A stretch of DNA of 64,000 bases from Bdellovibrionota bacterium (GTDB taxonomy: Bacteria; Bdellovibrionota_C; UBA2361; JAFLCA01): NCBI GenBank assembly GCA_030584005.1, contig CP129486.1, positions 1,919,933 through 1,983,932 on the forward strand, read 5' to 3'. Both the position numbers and the translations under genes were made by a program. Within the stretch, counting starts at the first letter, position 1. Each line of letters starts with the position of its first letter. Positions 28,319 through 37,464 of this stretch are shown here, piece by piece. The notes below the pieces were generated by a model that worked only from the letters and a program-made list of their open reading frames with translations, did not search any database and had not been told where the DNA came from.

Positions 28319-28339
28319 CCGTGTTTGCCGAGAGGGGGG

Positions 28340-29158
28340 CTACTGCTTGGCGCGCAGGGAAGCGTCATCGGCCGGTCGAGAAGCAATCTCCCGCTCGATA
28401 GTGGTGGCCAGGCGCTTCGGCGCTGAGCCAAGCGCCGTCGACAACCTAGTAGCCGCCTCTTCCACCATCGGCACAAGGGTCTCGATCTTGGCCCTATACT
28501 GCGGTGCAATCAGTTCAATCGCGCCCACCACTTCATTGTTAAGGCCACGCACAATTTTCGAAATCGACACCACGTCTGCTTCAACTGCGCCGCGATCTAC
28601 TATCTGCCCGCTGTTTCGCAGTTCGTTGAGCTGGGAGCGGATAGCCGCATCCTGAGGGGTGTTTTGGGAAAGCAGCTCAGCCAGCACCGGGTCCGGAAGC
28701 TGGGCCGTGAGTAGTCGTCCCACCGCGCTCATCTTGGCGACGAAGGCCACACCTACGCGCGGGGCCACACGAACCGGTCTCTTTGGCTCTATGCTGACAG
28801 GGAACTGCACCTGTGCATTCTGCAACACGGCGAGACTAACCGTTTCACCACTCTTCTCACTGAGGGCGCGGAGCACGGATTCGCTGCGAGCGACGAGATT
28901 GCTTTGACTAAGGTAGGCTTGGCCAAGCTGAAGCGATTTCACACCCAAGCGGTAATCCTCAGTCGCCGAATTCTGCTCGACGTATCCGCGAAGCTCCAAG
29001 GTCGCTAAAAGTCTGAACACATTGTTCTTGTGGAGCTTGAGCCGCTTTGATAGTTCGGTGACCCCTACTTCTCCATTTGCGCGCGCCAATTCCTCGAGAA
29101 CATCGATGGAGTGAGACACCGACTGGATCATGTAGTTAGACTTTTCTCGCTTCACCAT
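28340..29158 (-). CDS. IclR-family transcriptional regulator
   Basis: A 272-residue regulator. The N-terminal winged helix-turn-helix is MIQSVSHSIDVLEEL...GVTELSKRLKLHKNNVFRLL. The C-terminal effector domain (from about residue 90) contains ALSEKSGETVSLAVLQN and the end VVGAIELIAPQYR. IclR proteins bind small organic acids or aromatic compounds and control nearby catabolic genes. Located first in an operon with an acyl-CoA dehydrogenase and HPt gene, it likely controls its own operon. The tail after residue 250 is not conserved. Confidence 0.9.
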   Translation of the reverse strand: MVKREKSNYMIQSVSHSIDVLEELARANGEVGVTELSKRLKLHKNNVFRLLATLELRGYVEQNSATEDYRLGVKSLQLGQAYLSQSNLVARSESVLRALSEKSGETVSLAVLQNAQVQFPVSIEPKRPVRVAPRVGVAFVAKMSAVGRLLTAQLPDPVLAELLSQNTPQDAAIRSQLNELRNSGQIVDRGAVEADVVSISKIVRGLNNEVVGAIELIAPQYRAKIETLVPMVEEAATRLSTALGSAPKRLATTIEREIASRPADDASLRAKQ

Positions 29159-29710
29159 AAATACAATGCCTCACGAAAGTTAAGCCGTGCACCGATTTCA
29201 CCCGGTGCCCGAATACGCACAAAACCACTTTGACTCAACGCATGCATGCCTGGCAGAACATGAATGCAAGCTCTCCAAATCTGTCTAGCGCTAAGACGGC
29301 AACCTCCCCGCTTGGCACTTCCATGCTGCAACCATGCCCCCGGCCCAAGGGTGCAGCAAGGACTCCCCCGTTGAGCCATGCTCAACTGAGGCCAGCACTC
29401 TCGCCTATCCCATAACATCCTAGAATAGCTTGATATCTTGGCCAACCCTAATAGTGTTCTAGTTTTCTGGGACTACCAGGGGTCATAACAAGTAGCTTTG
29501 CAAAACGCAATCTGAAATTTTTCTAAGCACTTAGCAGCGTATCGCTTAATCAGGATGGTGTTGTCAGCGCCTGCTAAAACCGGGCCAAAGTTCCAAGAAT
29601 TCCAATGAGCGCAGTGGGGCAAGGGATACGCCGAATTAGTTCAGTGTATCCCAAGTCTCCTGAGACTCGACTGATCAACGAATTGATTAACTCTGGAGAC
29701 GAGCAGCTAT
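29159..29710. other. Intergenic region
   Basis: About 550 nt between the dapA stop and the iclR start, both on the minus strand, so it should hold the iclR promoter. No convincing frame, RNA or repeat is seen apart from a dyad at its dapA end (AGCTATTT / AAATAGCT, 29705-29723), which covers the dapA stop codon and may end the dapA transcript. Confidence 0.4.
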
Positions 29711-30598
29711 TTAAAAAATAGCTCCCAGCACACTGCGCAGCAGTTCGATGGTTCGTGGTTCGGCGGGCACGAGGGGCAGCCGAACCGTTGGGTGAGAAAT
29801 AACCCCGATCATATGCAGTGCGGCCTTTACAGGTATGGGGTTGGTTTCCGAGAACATGGCCTTCACTACCGGGAGGGCTGCAAGTTGCTCGGCACGAGCT
29901 GCGCTAAAATCTCCGGAAAGAGCTGCGCGGGTCATGTTCACAAAGGTCTCTGGGATTACATTTCCCGTCGCGGTGATTACTCCCTTGGCCCCGTTTGCCA
30001 TCAGCGCCACGACCTGGGCGTCCTCGCCGGATAATACGGGAAGTCGTCCGCCGGTGAGCGCCGTAATTTCAAGGGTATTGTCTACGACCCCCGATGACTC
30101 CTTGACCCCGGCTATCACCCCCTCGTCGAACATCGCGGCGAGAGTCGCCGGCAAAATGTTCACCCCGGTGCGGCCTGGGATGTTGTAGGCGACGATGGGC
30201 CGCTTATTCACTGCATGTACCGCGTCAAAGTGAGCGATGATGCCTCGTTGCGGCGGTTTATTGTAAGGGGGAGCAACAACGAGCAACCCATCGACCGCGG
30301 TGCTGTCAAGCCAGCGTGCCATCTCGACAGCTCGTGCCGTGTCGTTGCTGCCAATCCCGGCGATCACTGGGACGCGCTGGTTCACTTCGCGAACGGAAAA
30401 GGAAACCACCTCTTTATACTCGGACTCTTGTAACGTTGCGGCCTCACCGGTTGATCCGCATACGACCACACCATGGGCCCCATTGGTGATTTGATGTTCG
30501 ATCAGGCGGGAGAGCGAATCAAAATCAACCTTGCTGCCATCAGCGGAAAATGGGGTTGCTAAAGCAGTAAAACTTCCCTGAAGTGCGGAGCTTTCCAT
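29711..30598 (-). CDS. dapA: 4-hydroxy-tetrahydrodipicolinate synthase
   Basis: A 295-residue lysine-pathway enzyme condensing pyruvate with aspartate semialdehyde. The Schiff-base Lys166 (AGVKESSG), Tyr138 (AYNIPGRTG, with the substrate-binding Arg) and the CGSTGEAATL loop (Thr50) are all in place, so a functional DapA is expected rather than a generic family member. It starts right after the lipoprotein gene (stops and start adjoining) and forms the end of the rpoD-lipoprotein-dapA row. Lipoprotein genes near lysA/dapA are common in Gram-negative genomes. Confidence 0.93.
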   Translation of the reverse strand: MESSALQGSFTALATPFSADGSKVDFDSLSRLIEHQITNGAHGVVVCGSTGEAATLQESEYKEVVSFSVREVNQRVPVIAGIGSNDTARAVEMARWLDSTAVDGLLVVAPPYNKPPQRGIIAHFDAVHAVNKRPIVAYNIPGRTGVNILPATLAAMFDEGVIAGVKESSGVVDNTLEITALTGGRLPVLSGEDAQVVALMANGAKGVITATGNVIPETFVNMTRAALSGDFSAARAEQLAALPVVKAMFSETNPIPVKAALHMIGVISHPTVRLPLVPAEPRTIELLRSVLGAIF

Positions 30599-30599
30599 G

Positions 30600-31226
30600 T
30601 CAGTCCTCGATTACAAAATCCTCGACTTCCACATTTGGACCCAGCTCGCTATAGGCTATCACCGAGGTCTCGGAACGCGCCCCTTCCACGATCACCCGGA
30701 CAAGCTGCGGGGCGGCTCCTTCCACGTCTCCCTGATTCACAGGCACGACGCGGTAATAGTAGCGCGTGCCCTCTTCCAAGGTGTCATCACGAAACTCATG
30801 TATGATGAACTCTTCCGTCAAGCGTACACGGTGGCCCGGAAGCCCTAACTCTCGCGCTTCCTTTTGCCGGCTTTCCAGCTCGGCAAATGATCGGTCGGGC
30901 ACCTCGGCCACGACTTCAAACTCCACCTCTTCGTCAAGCACCTGCGAGTCGCGTTCCACGCTCTTGCGGTATATGCGGTAGCTATCGAGACTCCTCAGGG
31001 CGCGCGAACGCAGATCGTCGCTGGGTGCGCGCCAGCGCAGCACAAGCGTTTTCCCCTCCAGGGAACTCTGCAGCTCTCCCACCGCTTGCGGACTGAACAC
31101 CTCTGGGGCTAGGGGCGGGCCATACTTGCCGCATCCGCCGCTGCACAGCATTACTGCACACAGTAACGCGCAGCCGACTCGCGGGCTGAATCCAGAACGG
31201 AGTCGCAATAGCCGGTCGCTGCTCAT
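30600..31226 (-). CDS. Lipoprotein with fibronectin type III-like domain
   Basis: A 208-residue protein with a lipobox [15 protein letters not shown]; the 'CGxxGPLxxP' start resembles LptM, the LPS-translocon chaperone whose gene also lies near dapF/lysA. The mature part has FnIII-like strands: [40 protein letters not shown]. Outer-membrane attachment is expected. It fits 9 nt behind rpoD and adjoins dapA. A role in LPS assembly would be an inference from the N-terminus alone. Confidence 0.75.
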   Translation of the reverse strand: MSSDRLLRLRSGFSPRVGCALLCAVMLCSGGCGKYGPPLAPEVFSPQAVGELQSSLEGKTLVLRWRAPSDDLRSRALRSLDSYRIYRKSVERDSQVLDEEVEFEVVAEVPDRSFAELESRQKEARELGLPGHRVRLTEEFIIHEFRDDTLEEGTRYYYRVVPVNQGDVEGAAPQLVRVIVEGARSETSVIAYSELGPNVEVEDFVIED

Positions 31227-31235
31227 GCCCTCCTC

Positions 31236-33332
31236 CTATTTTTCAATGAATCCCTTGAGTCGCTTGGCACGGCTCGGATGGCGTAGTTTGCGAAGCGCCT
31301 TGGCTTCAATCTGGCGAATACGCTCGCGAGTGACATCGAAATTCTGGCCTACCTCTTCGAGGGTATGGTCGCTCTTTTCGCCGATGCCAAATCGCATGCG
31401 CAGGACCTTCTCTTCGCGCGGAGTGAGTGTGGCGAGCACGCGACGCGTCTGCTCCTGTAGATTCATGTTAACGACTGCAATAGCCGGTGACACGACGCGC
31501 TTGTCCTCGATAAAGTCGCCTAAGTGCGAGTCTTCCTCTTCACCGATCGGGGTCTCCAACGAAATTGGCTCTTTGGCGATCTTCATGACCTTGCGCACCT
31601 TCTCGATGGGGATCTCCATCTTCTCGGCGATCTCTTCGGGAGTGGGCTCGCGCCCAAGCTCCTGCACGAGCTGTCGCGAGGTTCGCACAAGCTTGTTGAT
31701 TGTTTCTATCATGTGCACTGGAATGCGGATGATGCGGGCCTGATCGGCAATGGCGCGGGTAATGGCCTGACGAATCCACCATGTCGCGTAGGTGGAGAAC
31801 TTATAGCCGCGTTGATACTCGAATTTATCAACGGCCTTCATCAGTCCGATATTGCCCTCTTGAATCAGGTCCAGGAACTGCAGCCCGCGGTTCGTGTACT
31901 TCTTGGCGATTGATACTACCAGCCGTAAGTTCGCTTCAATCAATTCGCGCTTCGCCTCGGCCGCACGGCTCTCACCCTCGCGCAGGCGTTTGACCGACTC
32001 CTCGAATTCCCCGAGCCGCATCATGCACTCGTTCTCTAGTATTTGCAGGGTCGTGCGAAGGGCCTGGAGCTGCTGCCCTAAGTCGCGGGCATCCGGGGCG
32101 CGCAGACCGAACCTCCTGCAGACCCGCTTAAACTCCAACTGATTCTCTGAAACCAGCTCTGGAATAGCGCCGAGCAGCTCCTCTATCGCCCGCCCGTGCC
32201 GTCGAGAGAGCTCAGATAGCTGGAAAAAAGCGCTGCGCGAGATCTCGGATTTGTCCTTAATCAACTGGCTCATCAGCATGTACTGCTTCTGGCTGAGGTT
32301 CATGGTTACGATCTTCTGGGCGTTGCGCTCGAGCTGCTTGCGGTATTTTCGCTCCAGCTCCGGGATGGTGCGTTTTTTCTGGGCGTAGGCCGCACTGAGC
32401 TCCTCATACAGCTTGCGGATGTCCTTATAAGCTTTGCGGTAGGGCGTTGCTGTTTTGAGAAATTTGCGTTTTTGCTCCTCTTCCTCTTCGTCAATCTGCT
32501 TGACGGGCTCCTCGGGAGCTGCTTCTTCTTCGTCGTCAGTGGGCTTGGGCGGTGCTTCCTCCGCCTCGTCCTCTTCTTCTTCCTCCTGTTCGGTCTCTTC
32601 ATCCTGAAACAGGTCACGCAGGCGCACTTCGCCGTTCTTTACCTTGTCGAAAAGGTCATGCACATAGGCGATGCTGAGAGGCTGGCGCAGAAGCTCCGTC
32701 ATGGCGGTCTGCTCTCCGGCTTCGATGCGCTTGGCAATCTCTACTTCACCTTCTCGGGTCAGGAGACTGACATTGCCCATCTCCCGCAAATACATGCGAA
32801 CAGGATCGGTGCTGCGATTGAGTGCATCGGGTTCTACCTCTTCCTCTACCGCAGCTTCTCCTGCCTCGGCTTCGCCCTCTTCTTCGAAATCGTCGGGCGG
32901 TGTGGCGGGAGCAGCTTCCTCCTGCCCTCCAAACAGCTGCAGCACGTCTCCCATTTCACCTTCCGCAGGTGCTGTCGGAGCGAGCCCATCATCGATGTCA
33001 TCAAGGGTCAGGTAGTCACGGCTCTTGCCCATGTCGAGCAGCCTGCTCATGTCGCGCTCTGGATTTGGCGGCTTACGGGTGAGTACCGGCTGTTTTGTCG
33101 GCGGAGGCGGTGTCGCGGTTTCCGGGGCGACTGGGGGCAGTACCTTGCCTTTGGCCTGCTTTGATTGCTTTTTCTCTAGCAGTGAGCGCACGCGCGCACG
33201 GCCCCCGCTGCTCTCCTTCTTTTCTACGCGCTTTGCCGCTGCTTTGCTGCTCAGCCGCGCTGATATGGATCTCAACTTTTTAGGTCTGAGTACTTTGCGC
33301 TTTCGGTCTCTTGACATGCGTCCCTTTGCCAC
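31236..33332 (-). CDS. rpoD: Primary sigma factor RpoD with long basic N-terminus
   Basis: A 698-residue sigma-70. Residues 1-105 are Lys/Arg/Pro-rich ([20 protein letters not shown]), an extension not usual for RpoD; region 1.1 seems to follow ([14 protein letters not shown]). Region 1.2 is [21 protein letters not shown] non-conserved region with long Glu runs ([13 protein letters not shown]) follows. Regions 2.3-2.4 ([19 protein letters not shown]) and 4.2 ([20 protein letters not shown]) are fully typical and recognise -10 and -35 boxes. It lies downstream of dnaG, an order common in proteobacteria, with a 307-nt gap. An alternative start is five codons in. Confidence 0.95.
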   Translation of the reverse strand: MAKGRMSRDRKRKVLRPKKLRSISARLSSKAAAKRVEKKESSGGRARVRSLLEKKQSKQAKGKVLPPVAPETATPPPPTKQPVLTRKPPNPERDMSRLLDMGKSRDYLTLDDIDDGLAPTAPAEGEMGDVLQLFGGQEEAAPATPPDDFEEEGEAEAGEAAVEEEVEPDALNRSTDPVRMYLREMGNVSLLTREGEVEIAKRIEAGEQTAMTELLRQPLSIAYVHDLFDKVKNGEVRLRDLFQDEETEQEEEEEDEAEEAPPKPTDDEEEAAPEEPVKQIDEEEEEQKRKFLKTATPYRKAYKDIRKLYEELSAAYAQKKRTIPELERKYRKQLERNAQKIVTMNLSQKQYMLMSQLIKDKSEISRSAFFQLSELSRRHGRAIEELLGAIPELVSENQLEFKRVCRRFGLRAPDARDLGQQLQALRTTLQILENECMMRLGEFEESVKRLREGESRAAEAKRELIEANLRLVVSIAKKYTNRGLQFLDLIQEGNIGLMKAVDKFEYQRGYKFSTYATWWIRQAITRAIADQARIIRIPVHMIETINKLVRTSRQLVQELGREPTPEEIAEKMEIPIEKVRKVMKIAKEPISLETPIGEEEDSHLGDFIEDKRVVSPAIAVVNMNLQEQTRRVLATLTPREEKVLRMRFGIGEKSDHTLEEVGQNFDVTRERIRQIEAKALRKLRHPSRAKRLKGFIEK

Positions 33333-33639
33333 AACCCTGAACTCCCTGACAACTAATCGCTACGCAATGCACTGCCATCACGAAAAGAGCGTGCCCCCAT
33401 TGCTCCCAAACTGAGAGGCGTGGGAAGGACCGTCACTCTTGCCGTAATGACATCATCATGAAACTCACAATTGCTTTGAGATTATCTTGTGTGATGGTGC
33501 CCCCAGGCGTCGAACAGATGAAAAGCTTCCCCATCCCTCGCGCGTGAGGCACCCCGAATATCCCTCTCCTGGTGCTCACCGAATCCCGCATTATTGCTCC
33601 AGTGAGAAACATTTGCAAAGGGCTGACACAAAAGTATTT
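33333..33639. other. dnaG-rpoD intergenic region
   Basis: 307 nt upstream of rpoD, probably containing an rpoD promoter independent of dnaG. A 61-codon frame on the minus strand lacks a ribosome binding site and any resemblance to a known protein. No terminator or clear box was identified. Confidence 0.4.
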
Positions 33640-35487
33640 TTACCCCTGTGGACGGGTCTGACGAAGCTGCTGTTCGAGTTGTTGCAGCTCCTGGGCAAGC
33701 GCCATTCTTTTCCCGTCGTCCGTGGCATTACTGAGTTCCGTCTGCAGTGCAACTATCCGCTTCTTCGTCCTAAGTCGTTGAATTGACGAGCGACATTCAT
33801 CGTAACTACGTGCAAAGTTGACTGAATCATCCTCGCGCATCTCATGGGCCTCTTTCCATAGCTCACGCCAGGAGGGGCCGAAGGAGCGCAATAATTCCTT
33901 AAGGGCTTCCTTGCGTTCCCCCTCCGCGGCACCTTGCTCAGCCCCCCCCACCTTACGGACCTCTGATACCCCCTGCAAAAAAGCCAGGGTGGCCGGCTGC
34001 ACTTCGGCGCATATAAGGGGATCCCGAAGGGCGCTCTCGGCGTTCGTCCCCTTAAGGCCCATGGTTGCTCGCAGCAGCTCCTGATCAATGCGTGGCAGAT
34101 CCTGGATAGCAGGATAGGCCATCGCCTCAGCCGCGGGCTGACGAGCCGGCGCGGCTAATGGCTGTTCCTTGAGCGGTTTCCCCTGTCGGACAAGTGACTC
34201 AAGCTCCGTCACCGGAATGCCTAATCGAAGCGCCGCTTTTTCGATATAGGCGTGCTGTTCGACCGGATTGCTGACCTTCAAGAGCACCTCCCGCACCATG
34301 GTGGCCAATCTGCCCTTGGCTGCCGCTCCGCTCGGGACACCCTCCTGATCGAGCAGTCGTCGAAGGTAGCAGTCGAAGAGGCTGATCCTGGGCAATTCGG
34401 CCAGGCTGCGGGCAAGGCCCTCTGTCTGAGCGGCTGCATATGAGTCGGGGTCGTGGCCGGATGGCAGAAAGATCGCGTCACTGTCAATTCCGGAATTGAG
34501 GAACAGTTCGAAAGCTCTCCCTGCCGCGTTCATACCGGCCTGGTCGCCGTCAAAGAGCACCGTGACCCGATGAGCGAGATGGGAGAGCCGCTTGACATGG
34601 CGAGGTGTGAGCGCGGTTCCGCATGCCGCCAGCACATTGCGTACCCCGGCCTGATGCATCGCGATAACATCCAGATAGCCTTCGACCATATACACATGTT
34701 TCTCTCGACGAATATCGTCGATGGCCTGCGGACCACCAAAAAACACTCTGTTCTTTTGGTAGAGGGGCGTTTCAGGCGAATTAATGTACTTGGGAATCTT
34801 GTAGTCCTCTCGATTCTCAAAGAGCGCGGGTATCATTCGACCGCCAAAGGCTGCGATACGCTTGCGATCGACCCAGATCGGGAACATGAGCCGTCCGCGA
34901 AAGGTGTCAATAACCTCTCCTTGCTGGGAGCGGCGGGCCAGACCTGCGGTAATAACGAGTTCCTCTGAACAGCCCTTGCCCTTCAGATATTCGAGCAGCC
35001 CCCGGCGCTCGAGTGGAGCAAAGCCAACCCCGAACGTCTGCATCGATTCCTTGCTGAGCCTGCGGCTCTGCACGTACTCAGTGACCACCGGTGCCGCCCG
35101 TTGCAGTGAACGCAGAAAGTACTCCTGGGCCATGGCATTGACCCGCAGCAAGGTCGGGCGGATATCGCGTCGTGCAGCCGGCGTCTTGGCCCCGCCGATA
35201 TGCTCTACCGGGATTCCCGCGCGCTGGGCCAGATCTTCCACCGCATCGACAAAACTCAAGCCGCGGGTTTGCATGACGAAGGTGATCACATTGCCTGAGG
35301 CACCGCAGCCAAAGCAGTGGTAGAACTTGGCATCTTCGCGCACTGAAAAAGAAGGACTCTTTTCTCCGTGAAAAGGGCACAGCCCCATGTGATTGGTGCC
35401 TTGACGCTTGAGCTGCACAAGTTCGCCGACTACCTCAAGCAGGCTGACTCGATCTTTTATTGCTTCGATCGTGCGCTCGGAAATCAT
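33640..35487 (-). CDS. dnaG: DNA primase
   Basis: A 615-residue primase making RNA primers at the replication fork. The zinc-binding CHC2 finger uses Cys37, His40, Cys58 and Cys61 (LCPFHGEKSPSF ... YHCFGCGASG). The TOPRIM core shows VYMVEGYLDVIAMHQAGV with the catalytic Glu and LFDGDQAGMNAA with the DxD-type metal site. The C-terminal ~150 residues form the helicase-binding domain, ending in coiled-coil-like ELQQLEQQLRQTRPQG. Length is usual. It is followed by rpoD. Confidence 0.95.
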   Translation of the reverse strand: MISERTIEAIKDRVSLLEVVGELVQLKRQGTNHMGLCPFHGEKSPSFSVREDAKFYHCFGCGASGNVITFVMQTRGLSFVDAVEDLAQRAGIPVEHIGGAKTPAARRDIRPTLLRVNAMAQEYFLRSLQRAAPVVTEYVQSRRLSKESMQTFGVGFAPLERRGLLEYLKGKGCSEELVITAGLARRSQQGEVIDTFRGRLMFPIWVDRKRIAAFGGRMIPALFENREDYKIPKYINSPETPLYQKNRVFFGGPQAIDDIRREKHVYMVEGYLDVIAMHQAGVRNVLAACGTALTPRHVKRLSHLAHRVTVLFDGDQAGMNAAGRAFELFLNSGIDSDAIFLPSGHDPDSYAAAQTEGLARSLAELPRISLFDCYLRRLLDQEGVPSGAAAKGRLATMVREVLLKVSNPVEQHAYIEKAALRLGIPVTELESLVRQGKPLKEQPLAAPARQPAAEAMAYPAIQDLPRIDQELLRATMGLKGTNAESALRDPLICAEVQPATLAFLQGVSEVRKVGGAEQGAAEGERKEALKELLRSFGPSWRELWKEAHEMREDDSVNFARSYDECRSSIQRLRTKKRIVALQTELSNATDDGKRMALAQELQQLEQQLRQTRPQG

Positions 35488-35565
35488 GGCTGCTACAAAA
35501 TCATTGCCCCCTCTCTGAGCGCGCAGAGTGCTTAACGATCATCTTGCGTTGCTCGGAGATCGCTC

Positions 35566-36747
35566 CTAGAGCCGCTCCACGCTCAATGCCACACCCTGGC
35601 CACCCCCCACACACAGGGTGGCAATACCCCGCGCTCCCTTAGTTCGCCGCAGGTGGTGCAGCAGGGTTACTACTAAGCGGGCGCCGCTTGCGCCAATGGG
35701 GTGGCCCAACGCAATCGCTCCGCCGCCTACATTCACCCTGCTGGCATCAAGTCCGAGCTCCTTTGAGACGGCGAGCGCCTGGACCGCAAAAGCTTCATTG
35801 GCTTCGATCAAGTCGTATTCCTTGAGCGCGTGTCCCGCTCTGTGCAGGAGCTTCTGCACCGCTGGTACGGGGCCGATACCCATGGTGGCGGGGTCGACTC
35901 CTGCCACTGCACTTGCCTCCACCCGAGCAAAAGGTTGCAGTCGATACTCTTGCACCGCCTCCTCAGAAGCCAGAAGAGTAAAGGCTGCCCCATCGTTGAT
36001 CCCGGAGGCATTGCCCGCAGTAACCGAACCATCCTTCTTGAAGGCCGGACGGAGGGCGCTCAGCGCCTCGTAGCTTGTGTCCGCCCGGGGATGCTCATCC
36101 TGCTCGAAGCTTCCCACTATCTTGCCCTTTTTTTCGATGGGCACCGGTACTATTTCATCCTTAAACCAGCCGGCCTTAATGGCATGCTGTGCTCGTTGTT
36201 GACTCTCGACTGCAAAACGGTCCTGGGCCTCGCGGGAGATGCCATAGCGTGAAGCCAGGTTTTCCGCGGTGATTCCCATGTGACAACCAAGAAAGGCATC
36301 GGTCAGCCCATCCTGCAGCATCAGGTCAAGCAGCTCTGTATGACCGAGTTTGCTGCCGAAGCGATGGGATTTGCTCACATGCACCGATTGCGACATGCTT
36401 TCGACCCCTCCCGCCAGAACGACTCGATAGGCGCCGGCAGTAATGCCGTGACAGGCGGTAATAATGGCTTGCAACCCCGAACCACATACTCGATTGAGGG
36501 TCATCGCGGGAACTGCGTCGGGAAGTCCCGCACCACGGCCGACTTGGCGTGCGATGTTCATACCGTGACCAGCGCCGAGGACATTCCCGACCAGTACCTC
36601 ATCTACACATTCGGCAGAGATACGAGCATGTTCGATAACCGACTTGGCACACAACGCGCCCAGGGCGCTTGGGGCTAGGTGAGCCAAGGAGCCGCCGAGG
36701 CTGCCGATGGCCGTGCGAAGGGCGGAGACAATATAGATAGGCTTCAT
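35566..36747 (-). CDS. Acetyl-CoA acetyltransferase (thiolase)
   Basis: 393 residues from ATG 36747, chosen because TAGGAGC precedes it and the protein then begins [15 protein letters not shown] as thiolases do; a longer frame runs to 36828 inside greA. Catalytic Cys88 ([11 protein letters not shown]), His in [10 protein letters not shown] and the second Cys in [13 protein letters not shown] are present. It condenses two acetyl-CoA or cleaves 3-ketoacyl-CoA. It begins 13 nt after greA, so it may be transcribed with it. The biosynthetic versus degradative direction cannot be told. Confidence 0.92.
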   Translation of the reverse strand: MKPIYIVSALRTAIGSLGGSLAHLAPSALGALCAKSVIEHARISAECVDEVLVGNVLGAGHGMNIARQVGRGAGLPDAVPAMTLNRVCGSGLQAIITACHGITAGAYRVVLAGGVESMSQSVHVSKSHRFGSKLGHTELLDLMLQDGLTDAFLGCHMGITAENLASRYGISREAQDRFAVESQQRAQHAIKAGWFKDEIVPVPIEKKGKIVGSFEQDEHPRADTSYEALSALRPAFKKDGSVTAGNASGINDGAAFTLLASEEAVQEYRLQPFARVEASAVAGVDPATMGIGPVPAVQKLLHRAGHALKEYDLIEANEAFAVQALAVSKELGLDASRVNVGGGAIALGHPIGASGARLVVTLLHHLRRTKGARGIATLCVGGGQGVALSVERL

Positions 36748-36760
36748 ATAATCGCAGCTC

Positions 36761-37288
36761 CTATTCGGCCGGGGCAGTTTCATCTGCTCCGTCATCCGCA
36801 CCTTCTTCAAAGATGCTCTTATCCACAAACACCTCTAGTACTTCATACTCCCGCGGTCCACCGGGGAGTTCAACTCGAAAGGAGTCACCAGGTTCCTTGC
36901 CGATCAGGGCGCGACCCAACGGGCTTTCTAGCGAGATCAGGCCACGCTCAACATTTGACTCGTCGGCTCCCACAATACACAGGGTGCGCTTTTCGTCCGT
37001 ATCAAGGTCGACAATGCGTGCTGATACCCCAAAGGTGACCCGTGTCGGGTCGGGAAGCTTTCGCGGATCGATCAGTTCAGCCAGGCCAAGTTTGGCCTCA
37101 AGGTCTCGGATCTTCGCTTCGACCATGCCGGAGCGCTCCTTAGCTGCATCATAATCGCCATTTTCGGAGAGGTCGCCGTGGCCGCGCGCTACCTCGATCG
37201 CTTTGGCCAGTTCTGGACGCTGCGACCGCAAGCGCCGCAGCTCCTGCCTCATTAGGTTATACCCACGTGGTGTGATTGGACGTTTCAT
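36761..37288 (-). CDS. greA: Transcription elongation factor GreA
   Basis: 175 residues, slightly longer than the usual 158 because of an acidic tail ([18 protein letters not shown]). The N-terminal coiled coil reads [20 protein letters not shown], and [18 protein letters not shown] holds the acidic tip (DYxxAKE) that lets RNA polymerase cleave backtracked RNA. The C-terminal FKBP-like part ends [21 protein letters not shown]. The gene lies downstream of carB, a familiar order in Deltaproteobacteria. Confidence 0.95.
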   Translation of the reverse strand: MKRPITPRGYNLMRQELRRLRSQRPELAKAIEVARGHGDLSENGDYDAAKERSGMVEAKIRDLEAKLGLAELIDPRKLPDPTRVTFGVSARIVDLDTDEKRTLCIVGADESNVERGLISLESPLGRALIGKEPGDSFRVELPGGPREYEVLEVFVDKSIFEEGADDGADETAPAE

Positions 37289-37464
37289 GGTCCTGGCAGC
37301 TCCTTACTAACACGTTACAGCGCAGTGTGTCCGGCCGTGCTCCCTGCAATGCCGCAGAACGGATCAGGCAATGGCCTTGATCACGGGGCAGAGCGGCTAA
37401 GCCTGACAGTGTACTCAATATCCCTGCTGGCGGGCAAATGTTGTTATAACCGAGAAAGTCCTCG

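Noticed and set aside
32472..33164. 230-codon plus-strand frame opposite rpoD with many Phe/Leu residues
   Set aside because: It is the antisense of the Glu-rich part of RpoD.
33433..33618. 61-codon minus-strand frame between dnaG and rpoD
   Set aside because: No ribosome binding site, no recognisable features and a composition like non-coding DNA.
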